Assembly: GCF_003668565.1 (NCBI RefSeq)
Contig: NZ_RCWJ01000005.1
Span: 211,746 to 275,745 of the forward strand
Reading direction: 5' to 3'
From: Mycetocola zhadangensis
Lineage (GTDB): Bacteria > Actinomycetota > Actinomycetes > Actinomycetales > Microbacteriaceae
DNA: 64,000 nucleotides
Below the pieces are notes generated by a model, which ran no database searches, had not been told where the DNA came from, and saw nothing but the letters and a program-made list of their open reading frames with translations. The position numbers and the translations under genes were made by a program. Below are positions 34,126-44,399 of the stretch, piece after piece. Every line of letters begins with the position of its first letter. Within the stretch, counting starts at the first letter, position 1.

Positions 34126-35097
34126 ATGACCAGCACACCGACCCGCCGAGCCGCTGTGGTCTACAACCCCACCAAGGGTCGCATCGACGAGTTGCGCCGC
34201 CTGATCGACGCCGGTGCGGCCGCTGCGGGCTGGGGCGAATCACTCTGGTTCGAGACGAGCGTCGAGGATCCGGGCCACGGCGTGACACGCGAGGCGATCG
34301 CCGCCGGCGTCGACATGGTCTTCGCGGCCGGGGGTGACGGCACGGTGCGCAGCGTCGCTGAGGGCCTGCGCGATTCACACGTGCCGCTCGCGCTGCTCCC
34401 CCGTGGCACCGGAAATCTCCTCGCCCGCAACCTTGGTCTGCCGATTTCGAACACAGCGGATGCCATCAACATCGCTTTCAACGGAACCACCCGTTTCATA
34501 GACCTCGGCATCGCGACCCTCAGCCGCGTCGACGGCAGCATCGAAGAGCACGGCTTCCTCGTGATGGCCGGCATGGGCATCGACGCAGACATCATGGCGA
34601 ACACCAATGACGCGTTGAAGAAGTCGTTCGGCTGGCTGGCGTACGTCGATGCCGGGCTGCGGGCGCTGCCTGACGCGAAGCCGTTCCGTATCCGCTACCA
34701 GCTCGAGAACAAGCCGGTGCACAGCGCCCACGTTTCGACTGTGTTGTTTGGCAACTGCGGCACCCTCACCGGCGGGCTCGAGATGATGCCGGATGCCGTG
34801 ATCGACGATGGGATGCTGGACGTTGCCGTTCTGCAGACGTCGAGTGCCCTCGGCTGGCTCGACATCTGGCGGCGGCTGCGGTTCGAGAACGGGCCGCTGC
34901 GCCGCTCGAGCATCGGCCGCCGCATCATTTCGGCGACCTCGGGTTCCGCGTCAACGATCACCTACCTGCGCAGCGCCGGCATCACGGTCTCGCTTGAGAA
35001 GCCACGGGCGGTTGAGCTCGACGGTGATGGGTTTGGCATCATCGCGGGGGTGCGGTTTGCGACCGACCCGGGTGCCCTCGCCGTGCGGGTTCGGTAG
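34126..35097 (+). CDS. Diacylglycerol kinase family lipid kinase
   Basis: A 323-residue lipid kinase. The N-terminal [14 protein letters not shown], the nucleotide-binding [15 protein letters not shown] (GGDGT motif) near residue 70 and [17 protein letters not shown] define the DAGK catalytic domain. The C-terminal beta-sandwich domain includes [13 protein letters not shown]. Likely substrates are diacylglycerol or a related membrane lipid. It is divergent from serS. The stop codon lies inside the first unit of the 17-bp tandem array that follows. Confidence 0.92.
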   Translation: MTSTPTRRAAVVYNPTKGRIDELRRLIDAGAAAAGWGESLWFETSVEDPGHGVTREAIAAGVDMVFAAGGDGTVRSVAEGLRDSHVPLALLPRGTGNLLARNLGLPISNTADAINIAFNGTTRFIDLGIATLSRVDGSIEEHGFLVMAGMGIDADIMANTNDALKKSFGWLAYVDAGLRALPDAKPFRIRYQLENKPVHSAHVSTVLFGNCGTLTGGLEMMPDAVIDDGMLDVAVLQTSSALGWLDIWRRLRFENGPLRRSSIGRRIISATSGSASTITYLRSAGITVSLEKPRAVELDGDGFGIIAGVRFATDPGALAVRVR

Positions 35098-35174
35098 CCG
35101 CCCGACTGCGGACGCCACGCGGGTGCGGGAGCCGCCCGAGTTCGGTAGCCGCGCGGCTGCGGTAGCCACGCGGC
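35090..35174. repeat. 17-bp tandem array, five units
   Basis: Five contiguous 17-base units start at 35090, 35107, 35124, 35141 and 35158, with approximate consensus TKCGGTAGCCRCSCGGC. A degenerate sixth follows at 35175. The first unit contains the TAG stop of the lipid kinase gene. The unit length is not a multiple of three, so this is not a coding repeat. It abuts the 259-bp repeat region. Confidence 0.88.
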
Positions 35175-35195
35175 GCGATAGCCAAGCCACGCTTA

Positions 35196-35771
35196 GTCGC
35201 AAGTAGTCGGCCACACCACGCAACACCCCAACAACCATTCCCGACCAAGAGAAAAAGCACGACCACAGCCACGACCGCTGGTAGAAGCCCGCCCTGTCGC
35301 AAATGGTCGGCCTCACCGGCACCACCACCCCACACCTCGCCCCGCCTAGTCACAAACGGTCGAGCCCACGGATTTCAACTCTTGTGCCTGGTCACAAACG
35401 GTCGAAGCCATGGGTTTCGACCCTTGCTCGGTCAACAACGGTCGCTCTTTTCCAGAAACTTGAGCCACTTGCGACCACGCAACACCCCAACAACCATTCC
35501 CGACCAAGCCGAGAAGCACGCCCACAGCCACGACCGCTGGCAGAAGCCCGCTCAGTCGCAAATGGTCGGCCTCACCGGCACCACCACCCCACACCTCGCC
35601 CCGCCTAGTCACAAACGGTCGAGCCCACGGGCTTCAACCCTTGTGCCTGGTCACAAACGGTCGAAGCCATGGGTTTCGACCCTTGCTCGGTCGACAACGG
35701 TCGCTCATTTCCACAAAGTCCAGCCGCTTGCGACCACGCAACACCCCAACAACCATTCCCGACCAAGCCGA
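35196..35771. repeat. 259-bp tandem repeat with an internal 13-mer family
   Basis: Two nearly identical 259-base copies occupy 35216-35474 and 35475-35733, and the first 38 bases of a third copy end at 35771. Inside each copy a 13-mer of the form GTCRCAAAYGGTC recurs: in copy 1 at 35296, 35349, 35391 and (diverged, GTCAACAACGGTC) 35431; in copy 2 at 35555, 35608, 35650 and 35690. A diverged one lies at 35196. A hairpin GGTCGAA-N9-TTCGACC overlaps one of them in each copy. No convincing gene is present in 35098-35910. Confidence 0.9.
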
Positions 35772-35910
35772 CGACCAAGGTGCCGTTTGCCGACTCGGAC
35801 GCGCTCGGCGCAGCCGTACGAAACCCCCCACCCATGGCGAATCCGAGGCCACTCTCCACAACCTCAGGGAAACGCAGCCGCAGTGCTCGACAAACCGGCA
35901 TGCTCGAGCC

Positions 35911-36822
35911 GTGAACTTCCGCAAACCCTTGCCGGCGCAACTGCCACCCGCGTTCTCCGTCGCTGACGCATACACCCGCGGTTTCACCCGCGGGCAGTTG
36001 CGTAACAGCGCACTCACCGCTCCCTTTCACGGCACCCGAGTCGCGGCGGCAACACCGCTCTCCCTCGAACTGGCCTGCCGCGCCGTCGCTACCCGAATGC
36101 CACCCGGCACAGCCTTCAGCCACCGCACCGCCGCGCGCTTACACGGGATGCCCCTCCCATTGTTCGCCGATACCCTTCTCGACGTCACCGTCCCGGCACC
36201 CCGACGGGCTCCTCGGCCCGCCGGTGTCCGCGGGCACAGCGCGCTCCTTCACCCGACCGACACCGTGGCAATCGCCAACGGCACCCTCACGGTCACCTCG
36301 GTCGAACGCACCTGTTGTGACCTCGCCGGCGTGCTTGCGCTGCCTGATCTCGTCGCCGCCGTCGACTCGCTGCTGTGGCACGAAGAGCCGCAGACCACGG
36401 TCACCAAACTTGCCGACGCCATCGAACGCTATCCGGCCCGCGCCGGCCGGCCCGCGCTGCGCCGCGCACTAGCGCTCAGCTCCGACCACTCCCGGTCGCG
36501 GCCCGAGTCACTCGTGCGTGTCGACCTCGCACTGAGCAGCCTGCCAACACCCGTCGCGAACTTCGAGGTGTACCTCCGCACCGCGCGCAGAACCGTGTAC
36601 CTCGACCTCGCTTACCCCGAGTACAAACTCGAGCTGGAGTATCACGGCGACCAGCACCGCACCGATCGTCGGCAGTGGCGCAGCGACATCCGTCGCACCA
36701 ACGACGTCGGAGACGAGGGCTGGCAGGCCCTGCAGTTCACCGGCGACGACCTACCCGACCTGCCCAACCTGAGACGCCGGGTCGAACGCCGCCTTCGAAT
36801 GCTGGGCTGGACCGGTCAGTAA
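35911..36822 (+). CDS. AbiEi-like antitoxin-domain protein with a C-terminal DUF559 (VSR-like nuclease) domain
   Basis: A 303-residue protein. The N-terminal 45 residues (FSVADAYTRGFTRGQLRNSALTAPFHGTRVA) resemble the winged-helix AbiEi domain. The middle (VTVTSVERTCCDLAGVLALPDLVAAVDSLLW) is the standard connecting region. The C-terminus VYLDLAYPEYKLELEYHGDQHRTDRRQWRSDIRRTN matches DUF559, a very-short-patch-repair-like nuclease fold with the D, E and H-x-R positions. Such proteins are annotated as type IV antitoxin-like, but no AbiEii partner is adjacent here. GTG start with no clear ribosome site. The 259-bp repeats lie just upstream. Confidence 0.85.
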   Translation: MNFRKPLPAQLPPAFSVADAYTRGFTRGQLRNSALTAPFHGTRVAAATPLSLELACRAVATRMPPGTAFSHRTAARLHGMPLPLFADTLLDVTVPAPRRAPRPAGVRGHSALLHPTDTVAIANGTLTVTSVERTCCDLAGVLALPDLVAAVDSLLWHEEPQTTVTKLADAIERYPARAGRPALRRALALSSDHSRSRPESLVRVDLALSSLPTPVANFEVYLRTARRTVYLDLAYPEYKLELEYHGDQHRTDRRQWRSDIRRTNDVGDEGWQALQFTGDDLPDLPNLRRRVERRLRMLGWTGQ

Positions 36823-36867
36823 CAATCGAGCGGATGCCACGTGGCAGCGCCCGCAGAGATCCTCCGG

Positions 36868-38310
<1,443 letters not shown>

Positions 38311-38369
38311 TCACGTGGAGACTGGCCGTTGTTCGGCCCTGATCAGTCTGAACGCCTCACCGGTTTCAG

Positions 38370-38846
38370 TCAATTTCGCGAGCGCCTCACAGCACGACGG
38401 TGCCATCGCGCGGCACCCAGAAACAACGCGCCAACCGTCAACGCGAGTCCAGCAAAAGCGGGCAGTGTGACCGGTGTCGCGTGCCAGCCCTGGTTGAGCG
38501 CGAGAATCACCCGATAGGTGACCGGATAGATCGATGTACTGCTTGAGCCGTCGCGCGCATCTTCGACCTCGACCTCGTATTTCGATACATCCGCCCCCGT
38601 GTACATGCTCGAGAACAGCGCGCCGAGCCGAACCGACTCGACGGTCGTCTCGATGTCCCCACCGAAGTATTCCCGCTCCTCAGCTGTGAAACTGATGGCA
38701 CTCTCGGCAGCATCGATCCGCGCCTGAGCGTCGGCGACGACCATTCCGAGACCTCCCGCAAACAGAAGCAGCCCCGCACCGAACATCACGGCGAGGAAAT
38801 TGGGGCGACGAGCGGATGCCACGGCGCCGCTACTCGTCGAACTCAT
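38370..38846 (-). CDS. Hypothetical membrane protein
   Basis: About 158 residues. One hydrophobic segment near residues 18-40 (FLAVMFGAGLLLFAGGLGMVVADA) is followed by an exported domain (FTAEEREYFGGDIETTVESVRLG...EVEVEDARDGS) and a second membrane segment close to the C-terminus (LPAFAGLALTVGALFLGA), ending in a basic tail. The start is unsure: ATG at 38846 or 38861, both overlapping the preceding hypothetical gene. The family is not recognised. The two adjacent membrane proteins are probably partners. Confidence 0.65.
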   Translation of the reverse strand: MSSTSSGAVASARRPNFLAVMFGAGLLLFAGGLGMVVADAQARIDAAESAISFTAEEREYFGGDIETTVESVRLGALFSSMYTGADVSKYEVEVEDARDGSSSTSIYPVTYRVILALNQGWHATPVTLPAFAGLALTVGALFLGAARWHRRAVRRSRN

Positions 38847-39402
38847 CGACCGTCGAGGCATCGTCGTCGCGCCGCCGTGGTGACCACTTGGTTGCCAGGA
38901 AGAAAAAGATTCCCAAAACCGTGAGCGCCCCGGCGATGGCAAGAAGCGGAGCAAGGCCCCATGCCACCTGAACCCAGAGCCAGTCCTGGCGGGCATCGGC
39001 TTGCGTGCCTGTCATGTATTGACCGGTGTACACCTGGTCGACAGACCAGCGAAACAGGGTGACGCCGCCGACCGTGAGCACAACACCGAGGATGGCCAGG
39101 GTGATCAGGTACGGGTTGCGCCAGAGCGGCGCCTCCGATTCCTCATCGGCATCGTTCCGCTCGTCCGGTTCGTCGAGCGGGTCGGCCGTGAGACCGTCTG
39201 CCGGATTCGACTGGCCTCCCGCTGTGTCAACAACCGGCGACACCGAGGCGACAGGCATCGGCGCAATCCGGGGCCGCGACAGTCGTTCCGCTCGCAGTTC
39301 CTGCAGTTCGCGCTGCTCCCGAGGAAGCTCCCGGCTCGCGGGCTCGTACCCGCGCTGGAACTCAGGGCTGTATCGCGGATCGAACTCTCGTGCGTCGCCC
39401 AT
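38830..39402 (-). CDS. Hypothetical membrane protein
   Basis: A 190-residue protein. The first 90 residues are soluble and charged (FDPRYSPEFQRGYEPASRELPREQRELQELRAERL) and then acidic. Two membrane segments follow at about 97-117 (YLITLAILGVVLTVGGVTLF) and 145-170 (WGLAPLLAIAGALTVLGIFFFLA), and the tail is acidic. It lies 55 bases downstream of pheA on the same strand and overlaps the next membrane-protein gene. No family is recognised. Confidence 0.7.
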   Translation of the reverse strand: MGDAREFDPRYSPEFQRGYEPASRELPREQRELQELRAERLSRPRIAPMPVASVSPVVDTAGGQSNPADGLTADPLDEPDERNDADEESEAPLWRNPYLITLAILGVVLTVGGVTLFRWSVDQVYTGQYMTGTQADARQDWLWVQVAWGLAPLLAIAGALTVLGIFFFLATKWSPRRRDDDASTVDEFDE

Positions 39403-39457
39403 CCGATGCTCCTTCCCGCAAAGCGGTGCCTGTTCTCGGAGTCTAACCAGCGAGCGG

Positions 39458-40426
39458 TTAGGGCGAAACCGTGCCGCTCGTCGAGCCGGCCAGAAGTCCG
39501 CTCAGCCACTCCCGCGCCTCAGCAAAAACACCGTCGGCGTACTTCTCATCGAACTCAATCGGTGACTTGTCAGCGCGGGGGTACGACCCGAGGAACATCA
39601 CGCCAGGGCTGAACCGGCGAACACCGAGCAGCGCATCGGCGACCCGCTCGTCGGTGATGTGACCGTCAGCGTCGATGATGAACCGGTACCTGCCGAGTGC
39701 GTCACCGATGGGCCGTGACTCAATGAGGCTCATGTTGACGCCGCGAGTGGAGAACTGCTGCAGCAACTCCAGCAGGGCGCCGGCCCTGTCAACCGGCAGC
39801 TCGGCGACCAGGCTGGTCTTGTCAGCCCCTGTCGGCGCCGGAATGTCGGTGGTGCGGCTCACGTGCAAAAACCGGGTGACGGCATTCGGGTTGTCGCCGA
39901 TGGCTCTCGCCAGAACCTCCACGTCATAGGAGTCGACAATGCGCGGAGGTGCTATGGCGGCGTCCGCGAGTTCCGTTTCGAACAGAGCAGATGCCGCTGC
40001 CACGTTACTCGTCGCGGGAATGTGCCCGTGATCAGGAAGAGTGGCGTCCAGCCATGAGTGGCACTGGGCGTAAGCCACCGGGTGGGCGTTCACCACCTTC
40101 ACATCCTCGAGTTTTGTCCCCGGACGGGCAACGAGCACGAAGTTCACCGGGACCAGGTACTCACCGACGATGCGCAGACCCGGCATGGTTGCGAGAGCGT
40201 CCTGGGCGACAGAGACACCACCCTCGATCGAGTTCTCGATGGCGATCACTGCACCATCGCTTCGACCGGCGATGACATCGCCGAGCGCCTCACCGACATT
40301 GTTCACCGACCGCCAGTTCTGGCCGACCGCTTCGGGCACCTGCGCCAGTGCGGCCTCGGTAAAGGTTCCGCGCGGCCCCAGGTAGCTGTATGTGCGGGTC
40401 GGGGCCTGAGCGCGGGAGTCTGCCAT
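39458..40426 (-). CDS. pheA: Prephenate dehydratase
   Basis: A 322-residue enzyme converting prephenate to phenylpyruvate in phenylalanine synthesis. The catalytic domain starts YLGPRGTFTEAAL and includes AIENSIEGGVSVAQD and the NAVTRFLHVSR motif, in which Thr-Arg-Phe is catalytic. The C-terminal ACT domain (KTSLVAELPVDRAGALLELLQQFSTRGVNMSLIESRPIG, with the ESRP motif) binds phenylalanine for feedback control. It is followed by two small membrane-protein genes. No leader peptide or attenuator was seen upstream. Confidence 0.96.
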   Translation of the reverse strand: MADSRAQAPTRTYSYLGPRGTFTEAALAQVPEAVGQNWRSVNNVGEALGDVIAGRSDGAVIAIENSIEGGVSVAQDALATMPGLRIVGEYLVPVNFVLVARPGTKLEDVKVVNAHPVAYAQCHSWLDATLPDHGHIPATSNVAAASALFETELADAAIAPPRIVDSYDVEVLARAIGDNPNAVTRFLHVSRTTDIPAPTGADKTSLVAELPVDRAGALLELLQQFSTRGVNMSLIESRPIGDALGRYRFIIDADGHITDERVADALLGVRRFSPGVMFLGSYPRADKSPIEFDEKYADGVFAEAREWLSGLLAGSTSGTVSP

Positions 40427-40589
40427 GGAAGCGAGCCTACCGGCCTGAGAATGGGCGCTGAGGAAGCGATCTCACCAGTCCCCAAACGGGGACTGTGCAT
40501 AGGCTGCACGAATCGATAGAATTTCGACGCTGGCTACGCGCGCGTACCAGGGGGAAGCGACATTCGGGGTCGTTTGCGGGGAGTAGCGG

Positions 40590-41984
40590 GTGTATTCGTT
40601 TGGTCTGGTCGCGACTGCGGTCGCACGGAGCACGTCCGCTCTTCGGAGCGCTCCCCGGATCGTCGGCGGCGCTGGGGCGGCATTGGCCCTCGTCGCCACC
40701 GGAGTTGGGCTGCTTGCCAACCAACACGCTACGCACGTTCCTTCGATAACCGCTGCACAGGCATCCGTTTCTCGACCATCGCTCAGCGTGATCGGTTCGC
40801 TGTCCGGTGAGGCGTTTGCCGCGACGTTTCGGGGGAACCTCGACGGCGCCGTGAACGCGCTGTTGGCCATCACCCCCTCACAGGTCGGCGCGATCTGGCG
40901 CGATCTTCCCGGCAGCTTCCGGTCGACGCTCGTCGAGTCGGAGCCCGAGGTGATCGGCAACCTGGCCGGGGTGACCTACGCCGATCGCAGCGCGGCTAAC
41001 GAATCACGCCTTCCCGAACTTCAGCGGCAGGCGCAAACCGACCTCGCGCAGGCCGTGCTCCGCAGCCGAACGGCCGGCGCCGACGCGCAGGCCGAGTTGC
41101 TTGCCGCCCTCGCCAAGGAACGGGTCGAAGCGGTGGATATTCTCACCGAGCGATACGAGTCCGGCCGCGGCCGAGACCGGGACGTGCCGCAGTACCTGAT
41201 CGAGCTCGACACGACGGTTGTTGGGCCACCGCTCGCCGCCGTCGCGGTCGGCGACCTGGACGAGGCGAAGTTTGCGAGCTTCTTCGTGCCTGGCATGAAC
41301 TCGAGCGTGCTCGAACTGCCCGACTACCTCCGCGGTGTCGAACGGATGCAGGAGGCCTCGGACGACAGCGCCGCGGTGTTGTGGCTCGGCTACCAGAGTC
41401 CGGGACCTGTCGACACCGTCTCCACCGATCACGCAGGCGCGGGGTCCGTTCGGTTCGCGAGCGCACTGGCCGGATACGACGCCGTGCGTGACACGGCCAG
41501 TTCGGCGGCCGAGGTGACGGTTATCGGCCACTCCTACGGCTCGACCACAGCGGCACTGGCCCTCGCGACCGATGACTACGACGTCAGCTCGTTCGTCATG
41601 ATCGGATCAGCAGGAGTGCCATCCGAGCTCGCCATCACCGACCTGCACGTGAGGCAGGACCGGGTGTACGTGTCCCAGGCGAGCGATGACGCACTCGCTG
41701 ACAGCGGCAGGTTCTGGTCCGGGCGCGCCGACCCGGCTGATCCGGCCTGGGGAGCACAGCGATTCGGCAGCGACGGACGGACCCTCGCCGATGGCACCAT
41801 CCTCGCGGCCGTCAGGGCACACGGCGCAGTCGGGGCGTCACATGACACCGACCATGACAAGTATCTCGGGGCTGAAACCGAAAGCCTCTACGACATTCGA
41901 AAGATCATCACGGGGCAAAGCCGTGAGATCAACCCCGATCCCCGCACCATCAGTCGGGACGCAACGGTGCTCGCTGAGGGATAG
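40590..41984 (+). CDS. DUF1023 alpha/beta hydrolase
   Basis: A 464-residue protein. A hydrophobic N-terminal segment (residues 20-45, PRIVGGAGAALALVATGVGLLA) suggests export or membrane anchoring. A helical region (residues 95-190) precedes the DUF1023 hydrolase domain: FFVPGMNSSVLEL holds the oxyanion region, and GHSYGSTTAALA near residue 314 the nucleophile Ser. SHDTDHDKYLG near the end offers the catalytic His. The GTG start has GGGGAG upstream. Actinobacterial members are thought to act on the cell envelope or peptides; the substrate is unknown. Confidence 0.88.
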   Translation: MYSFGLVATAVARSTSALRSAPRIVGGAGAALALVATGVGLLANQHATHVPSITAAQASVSRPSLSVIGSLSGEAFAATFRGNLDGAVNALLAITPSQVGAIWRDLPGSFRSTLVESEPEVIGNLAGVTYADRSAANESRLPELQRQAQTDLAQAVLRSRTAGADAQAELLAALAKERVEAVDILTERYESGRGRDRDVPQYLIELDTTVVGPPLAAVAVGDLDEAKFASFFVPGMNSSVLELPDYLRGVERMQEASDDSAAVLWLGYQSPGPVDTVSTDHAGAGSVRFASALAGYDAVRDTASSAAEVTVIGHSYGSTTAALALATDDYDVSSFVMIGSAGVPSELAITDLHVRQDRVYVSQASDDALADSGRFWSGRADPADPAWGAQRFGSDGRTLADGTILAAVRAHGAVGASHDTDHDKYLGAETESLYDIRKIITGQSREINPDPRTISRDATVLAEG

Positions 41985-42031
41985 GGCACAATCCCCTGAC
42001 GAGTCAGCGGAACCGATGCCACAATGGGGGC

Positions 42032-43651
42032 ATGAATGAGCGAGCAGGCACCCCAGCAGCTGAATCCGATCTCGTCGACGTCACGGCGCTCCTCGACGCG
42101 TACTTCGAGTTGAAGCCAGACGTGTCGATTGCCGAGCAGCGTGTTGTCTTCGGAACGAGCGGGCACAGGGGTTCGTCCGTGAACACCGCGTTCAACGAAC
42201 ACCACATCGCAGCGACCACCCAGGCCATCGTCGAATACCGCGCAGACCAGGGCATCACTGGCCCGCTGTTCATCGGCTCGGACACTCACGCGTTGAGCCA
42301 CCCTGCCCAGACCACAGCACTGAAGGTGCTCGTCGGCAATGACGTTCGTGTGCTCGTCGACGAGTACGACGACTTCGTACCCACGCCGGCTCTCAGCCAC
42401 GCCATCCTGAAGTACAACAACTCGGGAGCCGAAGAGCAGGCGGACGGAATCGTCGTTACTCCGAGCCACAATCCGCCATCCGACGGCGGATTCAAGTACA
42501 ACCCGCCGCACGGCGGGCCAGCAGACAGCGACGCAACAAGCTGGATCGCGAACCGCGCCAATGAGATCATCGAGGCCGGACTCATCGACGTCAGAATGGC
42601 TGAGCCCAGCGCTGTCGAGACGTACGACTTCCGCGGCAACTACGTCGACGACCTCGGGTCGATCATCAACATGGACGCCATTCGCGACTCGGGTATCCGC
42701 ATCGGTGCCGACCCGCTCGGCGGAGCGAGCGTGAGCTACTGGCAGGCCATTGCCGACAAGTACAACCTCAATCTCACGGTGGTGAACCCCGAGGTCGACC
42801 CGACGTGGCGATTCATGACGCTCGACTGGGATGGCAAGATCCGCATGGATCCTTCGAGTTCATCAGCCATGGCATCCGTTCTCGCTCACAAGGACGAGTA
42901 CGACATCCTGACGGGAAACGACGCCGATGCAGACAGGCACGGCATCGTCACTCCCGACGGCGGACTGATGAACCCCAACCACTTCCTCGCTGTCGCGATC
43001 GACTACCTCTACCGCAACCGCTCGGGCTGGGACCAGAGCGCCGCCATCGGCAAGACGCTGGTGTCGAGCTCGATCATCGACAAGGTGGCTGACTCGCTTG
43101 GCCGAACCCTCTGGGAGGTTCCGGTCGGCTTCAAATGGTTCGTGCCAGGACTCATCGATGGATCCGTCGGGTTCGGTGGCGAGGAAAGCGCCGGAGCAAG
43201 CTTCCTTCGCCTTGATGGCACCGTGTGGACGACCGACAAGGACGGCATCCTGCTGTGCCTGCTCGCGGCCGAGATTCTGGCTGTCACCGGTAAAACACCG
43301 TCGGTTCTGTATCGCGAGCTGACTGAAAAGTACGGTGATCCTGTGTATGAGCGGGTGGATGCGGCCGCGACGAAGGCGCAGAAGGCTGCGCTCGGCAAAC
43401 TCGACGGCGACGCGATCACGGCGACCGAGCTCGCCGGGGATCCCATTCTCGCGAAGCTGAGTTCCGCCCCTGGCAACGGTGCAGCTGTCGGCGGCGTGAA
43501 GGTCGTGACGGAGAACGCCTGGTTCGCGGCGCGACCGAGCGGCACAGAAGACGTCTACAAGATTTACGCCGAGTCGTTCAAGGGCGTCGATCACCTGAAG
43601 CAGGTCCAGGCCGAGGCGAAGCTCATCGTTGACGCGGCGCTCGGGGCCTAG
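42032..43651 (+). CDS. pgm: Phosphoglucomutase (alpha-D-glucose phosphate-specific)
   Basis: A 539-residue enzyme that interconverts glucose 1- and 6-phosphate. FGTSGHRGSSV at about residue 40 is the N-terminal signature. TPSHNPPSDGGFKYNPPHGGPAD near 143 holds the phosphorylated Ser. GNDADADRHG near 294 binds Mg2+, and GFGGEESAGASFLRLDG contacts the sugar. The last part has RPSGTEDVYKIYAES, the phosphate-binding loop. The length is typical of the bacterial Pgm subfamily. It could supply UDP-glucose for the cell wall or process sugars from the beta-glucoside locus nearby. Confidence 0.96.
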   Translation: MNERAGTPAAESDLVDVTALLDAYFELKPDVSIAEQRVVFGTSGHRGSSVNTAFNEHHIAATTQAIVEYRADQGITGPLFIGSDTHALSHPAQTTALKVLVGNDVRVLVDEYDDFVPTPALSHAILKYNNSGAEEQADGIVVTPSHNPPSDGGFKYNPPHGGPADSDATSWIANRANEIIEAGLIDVRMAEPSAVETYDFRGNYVDDLGSIINMDAIRDSGIRIGADPLGGASVSYWQAIADKYNLNLTVVNPEVDPTWRFMTLDWDGKIRMDPSSSSAMASVLAHKDEYDILTGNDADADRHGIVTPDGGLMNPNHFLAVAIDYLYRNRSGWDQSAAIGKTLVSSSIIDKVADSLGRTLWEVPVGFKWFVPGLIDGSVGFGGEESAGASFLRLDGTVWTTDKDGILLCLLAAEILAVTGKTPSVLYRELTEKYGDPVYERVDAAATKAQKAALGKLDGDAITATELAGDPILAKLSSAPGNGAAVGGVKVVTENAWFAARPSGTEDVYKIYAESFKGVDHLKQVQAEAKLIVDAALGA

Positions 43652-43681
43652 CGCGCGTCGTCTTCGGATGGCGTGGGGACG

Positions 43682-44359
43682 TTAGAGGCCGAGGTTGTCC
43701 AGAGCGGCGTCCATTCGCTCGGCGATCCGGGCGTAGCCCTCATCGTTCGGGTGGATGCCGTCAGCGGCCATCCACTCGGGGTGGCCGCTCAGCCAGCGCG
43801 ATGCTCCCGGAATGTAATCAGCGTCGACCGCATCCGCCGCGTCTCGAACCCAGTCGATGACGGTGCCTACCGACGCAGGCCGCTCGTCGGTGTACCAAAA
43901 CGGTTCGACGACGACGAGGCGCGTATTCGGAAGCTCGTCCGCGAACGTGTTCAGGTCGTCCGAGATTGCCGCTTCGATGTCGTCACTTCGAGCCGGCATC
44001 GCGAAATTGTCGTTGAGCCCCATTGTGACAATCAGGACGTCCGGTTTCTCAGCGACGATGAGTTCAACAAGGTCGTCGTCGATGAACTGCCGGTTGTTCA
44101 CGAAACCGAGCCCGTCGACGCTGGGGTTGAACTCAGCCCAGTTCCGCTCCTCGGCGATCACCGTCGACCAGCGGCGTGAAGGATCGCTCGCACCGGTTCC
44201 ACGGGTGTACGAGTCTCCGTAGAAAGCCGCGACGGTCTGGCCGGGACTGCTGTTGAGCGGGCCCGCGTTTTCAGGTGCCGCCGCTGAGCAGCCAGTGACG
44301 GCACAGATTCCCATGGCAAGAGCTAGTGCGGGAAGCAGTCGAAGTTTCGCGGATGTCAT
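43682..44359 (-). CDS. SGNH/GDSL hydrolase lipoprotein
   Basis: A 225-residue secreted esterase-fold protein. The signal peptide ends in a lipobox, AVTGC at about residue 25. The SGNH blocks are FYGDSYTRGTG (nucleophile Ser), GFVNNR, IVTMGLNDNF (block III Asn) and DGIHPNDEG with the Asp-x2-His pair. It would act on an ester in the envelope or outside. The ATG at 44359 is chosen because the signal peptide begins there. It is convergent with pgm and 40 bases downstream of an amidase-domain lipoprotein gene. Confidence 0.9.
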   Translation of the reverse strand: MTSAKLRLLPALALAMGICAVTGCSAAAPENAGPLNSSPGQTVAAFYGDSYTRGTGASDPSRRWSTVIAEERNWAEFNPSVDGLGFVNNRQFIDDDLVELIVAEKPDVLIVTMGLNDNFAMPARSDDIEAAISDDLNTFADELPNTRLVVVEPFWYTDERPASVGTVIDWVRDAADAVDADYIPGASRWLSGHPEWMAADGIHPNDEGYARIAERMDAALDNLGL

Positions 44360-44399
44360 GCGAGTTCTTCGTTCCCAAGGCGGTCGCGGATTGCGGCGC

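Noticed and set aside
35090..35771. CRISPR array
   Set aside because: The 17-bp units are contiguous with no spacers, the 259-bp units are far too long, and no cas genes are present.
35382..35910. Plus-strand frame extending the AbiEi/DUF559 gene upstream through the repeats
   Set aside because: The extension would encode repeat sequence with no family similarity. The recognisable domain starts right after the GTG at 35911.
35039..36123. Several overlapping open frames on the minus strand through the repeat region
   Set aside because: They translate the same repeat units again (for example GSTVCD and GEADHLR), have no ribosome sites and change with each repeat copy, so they are repeat by-products.
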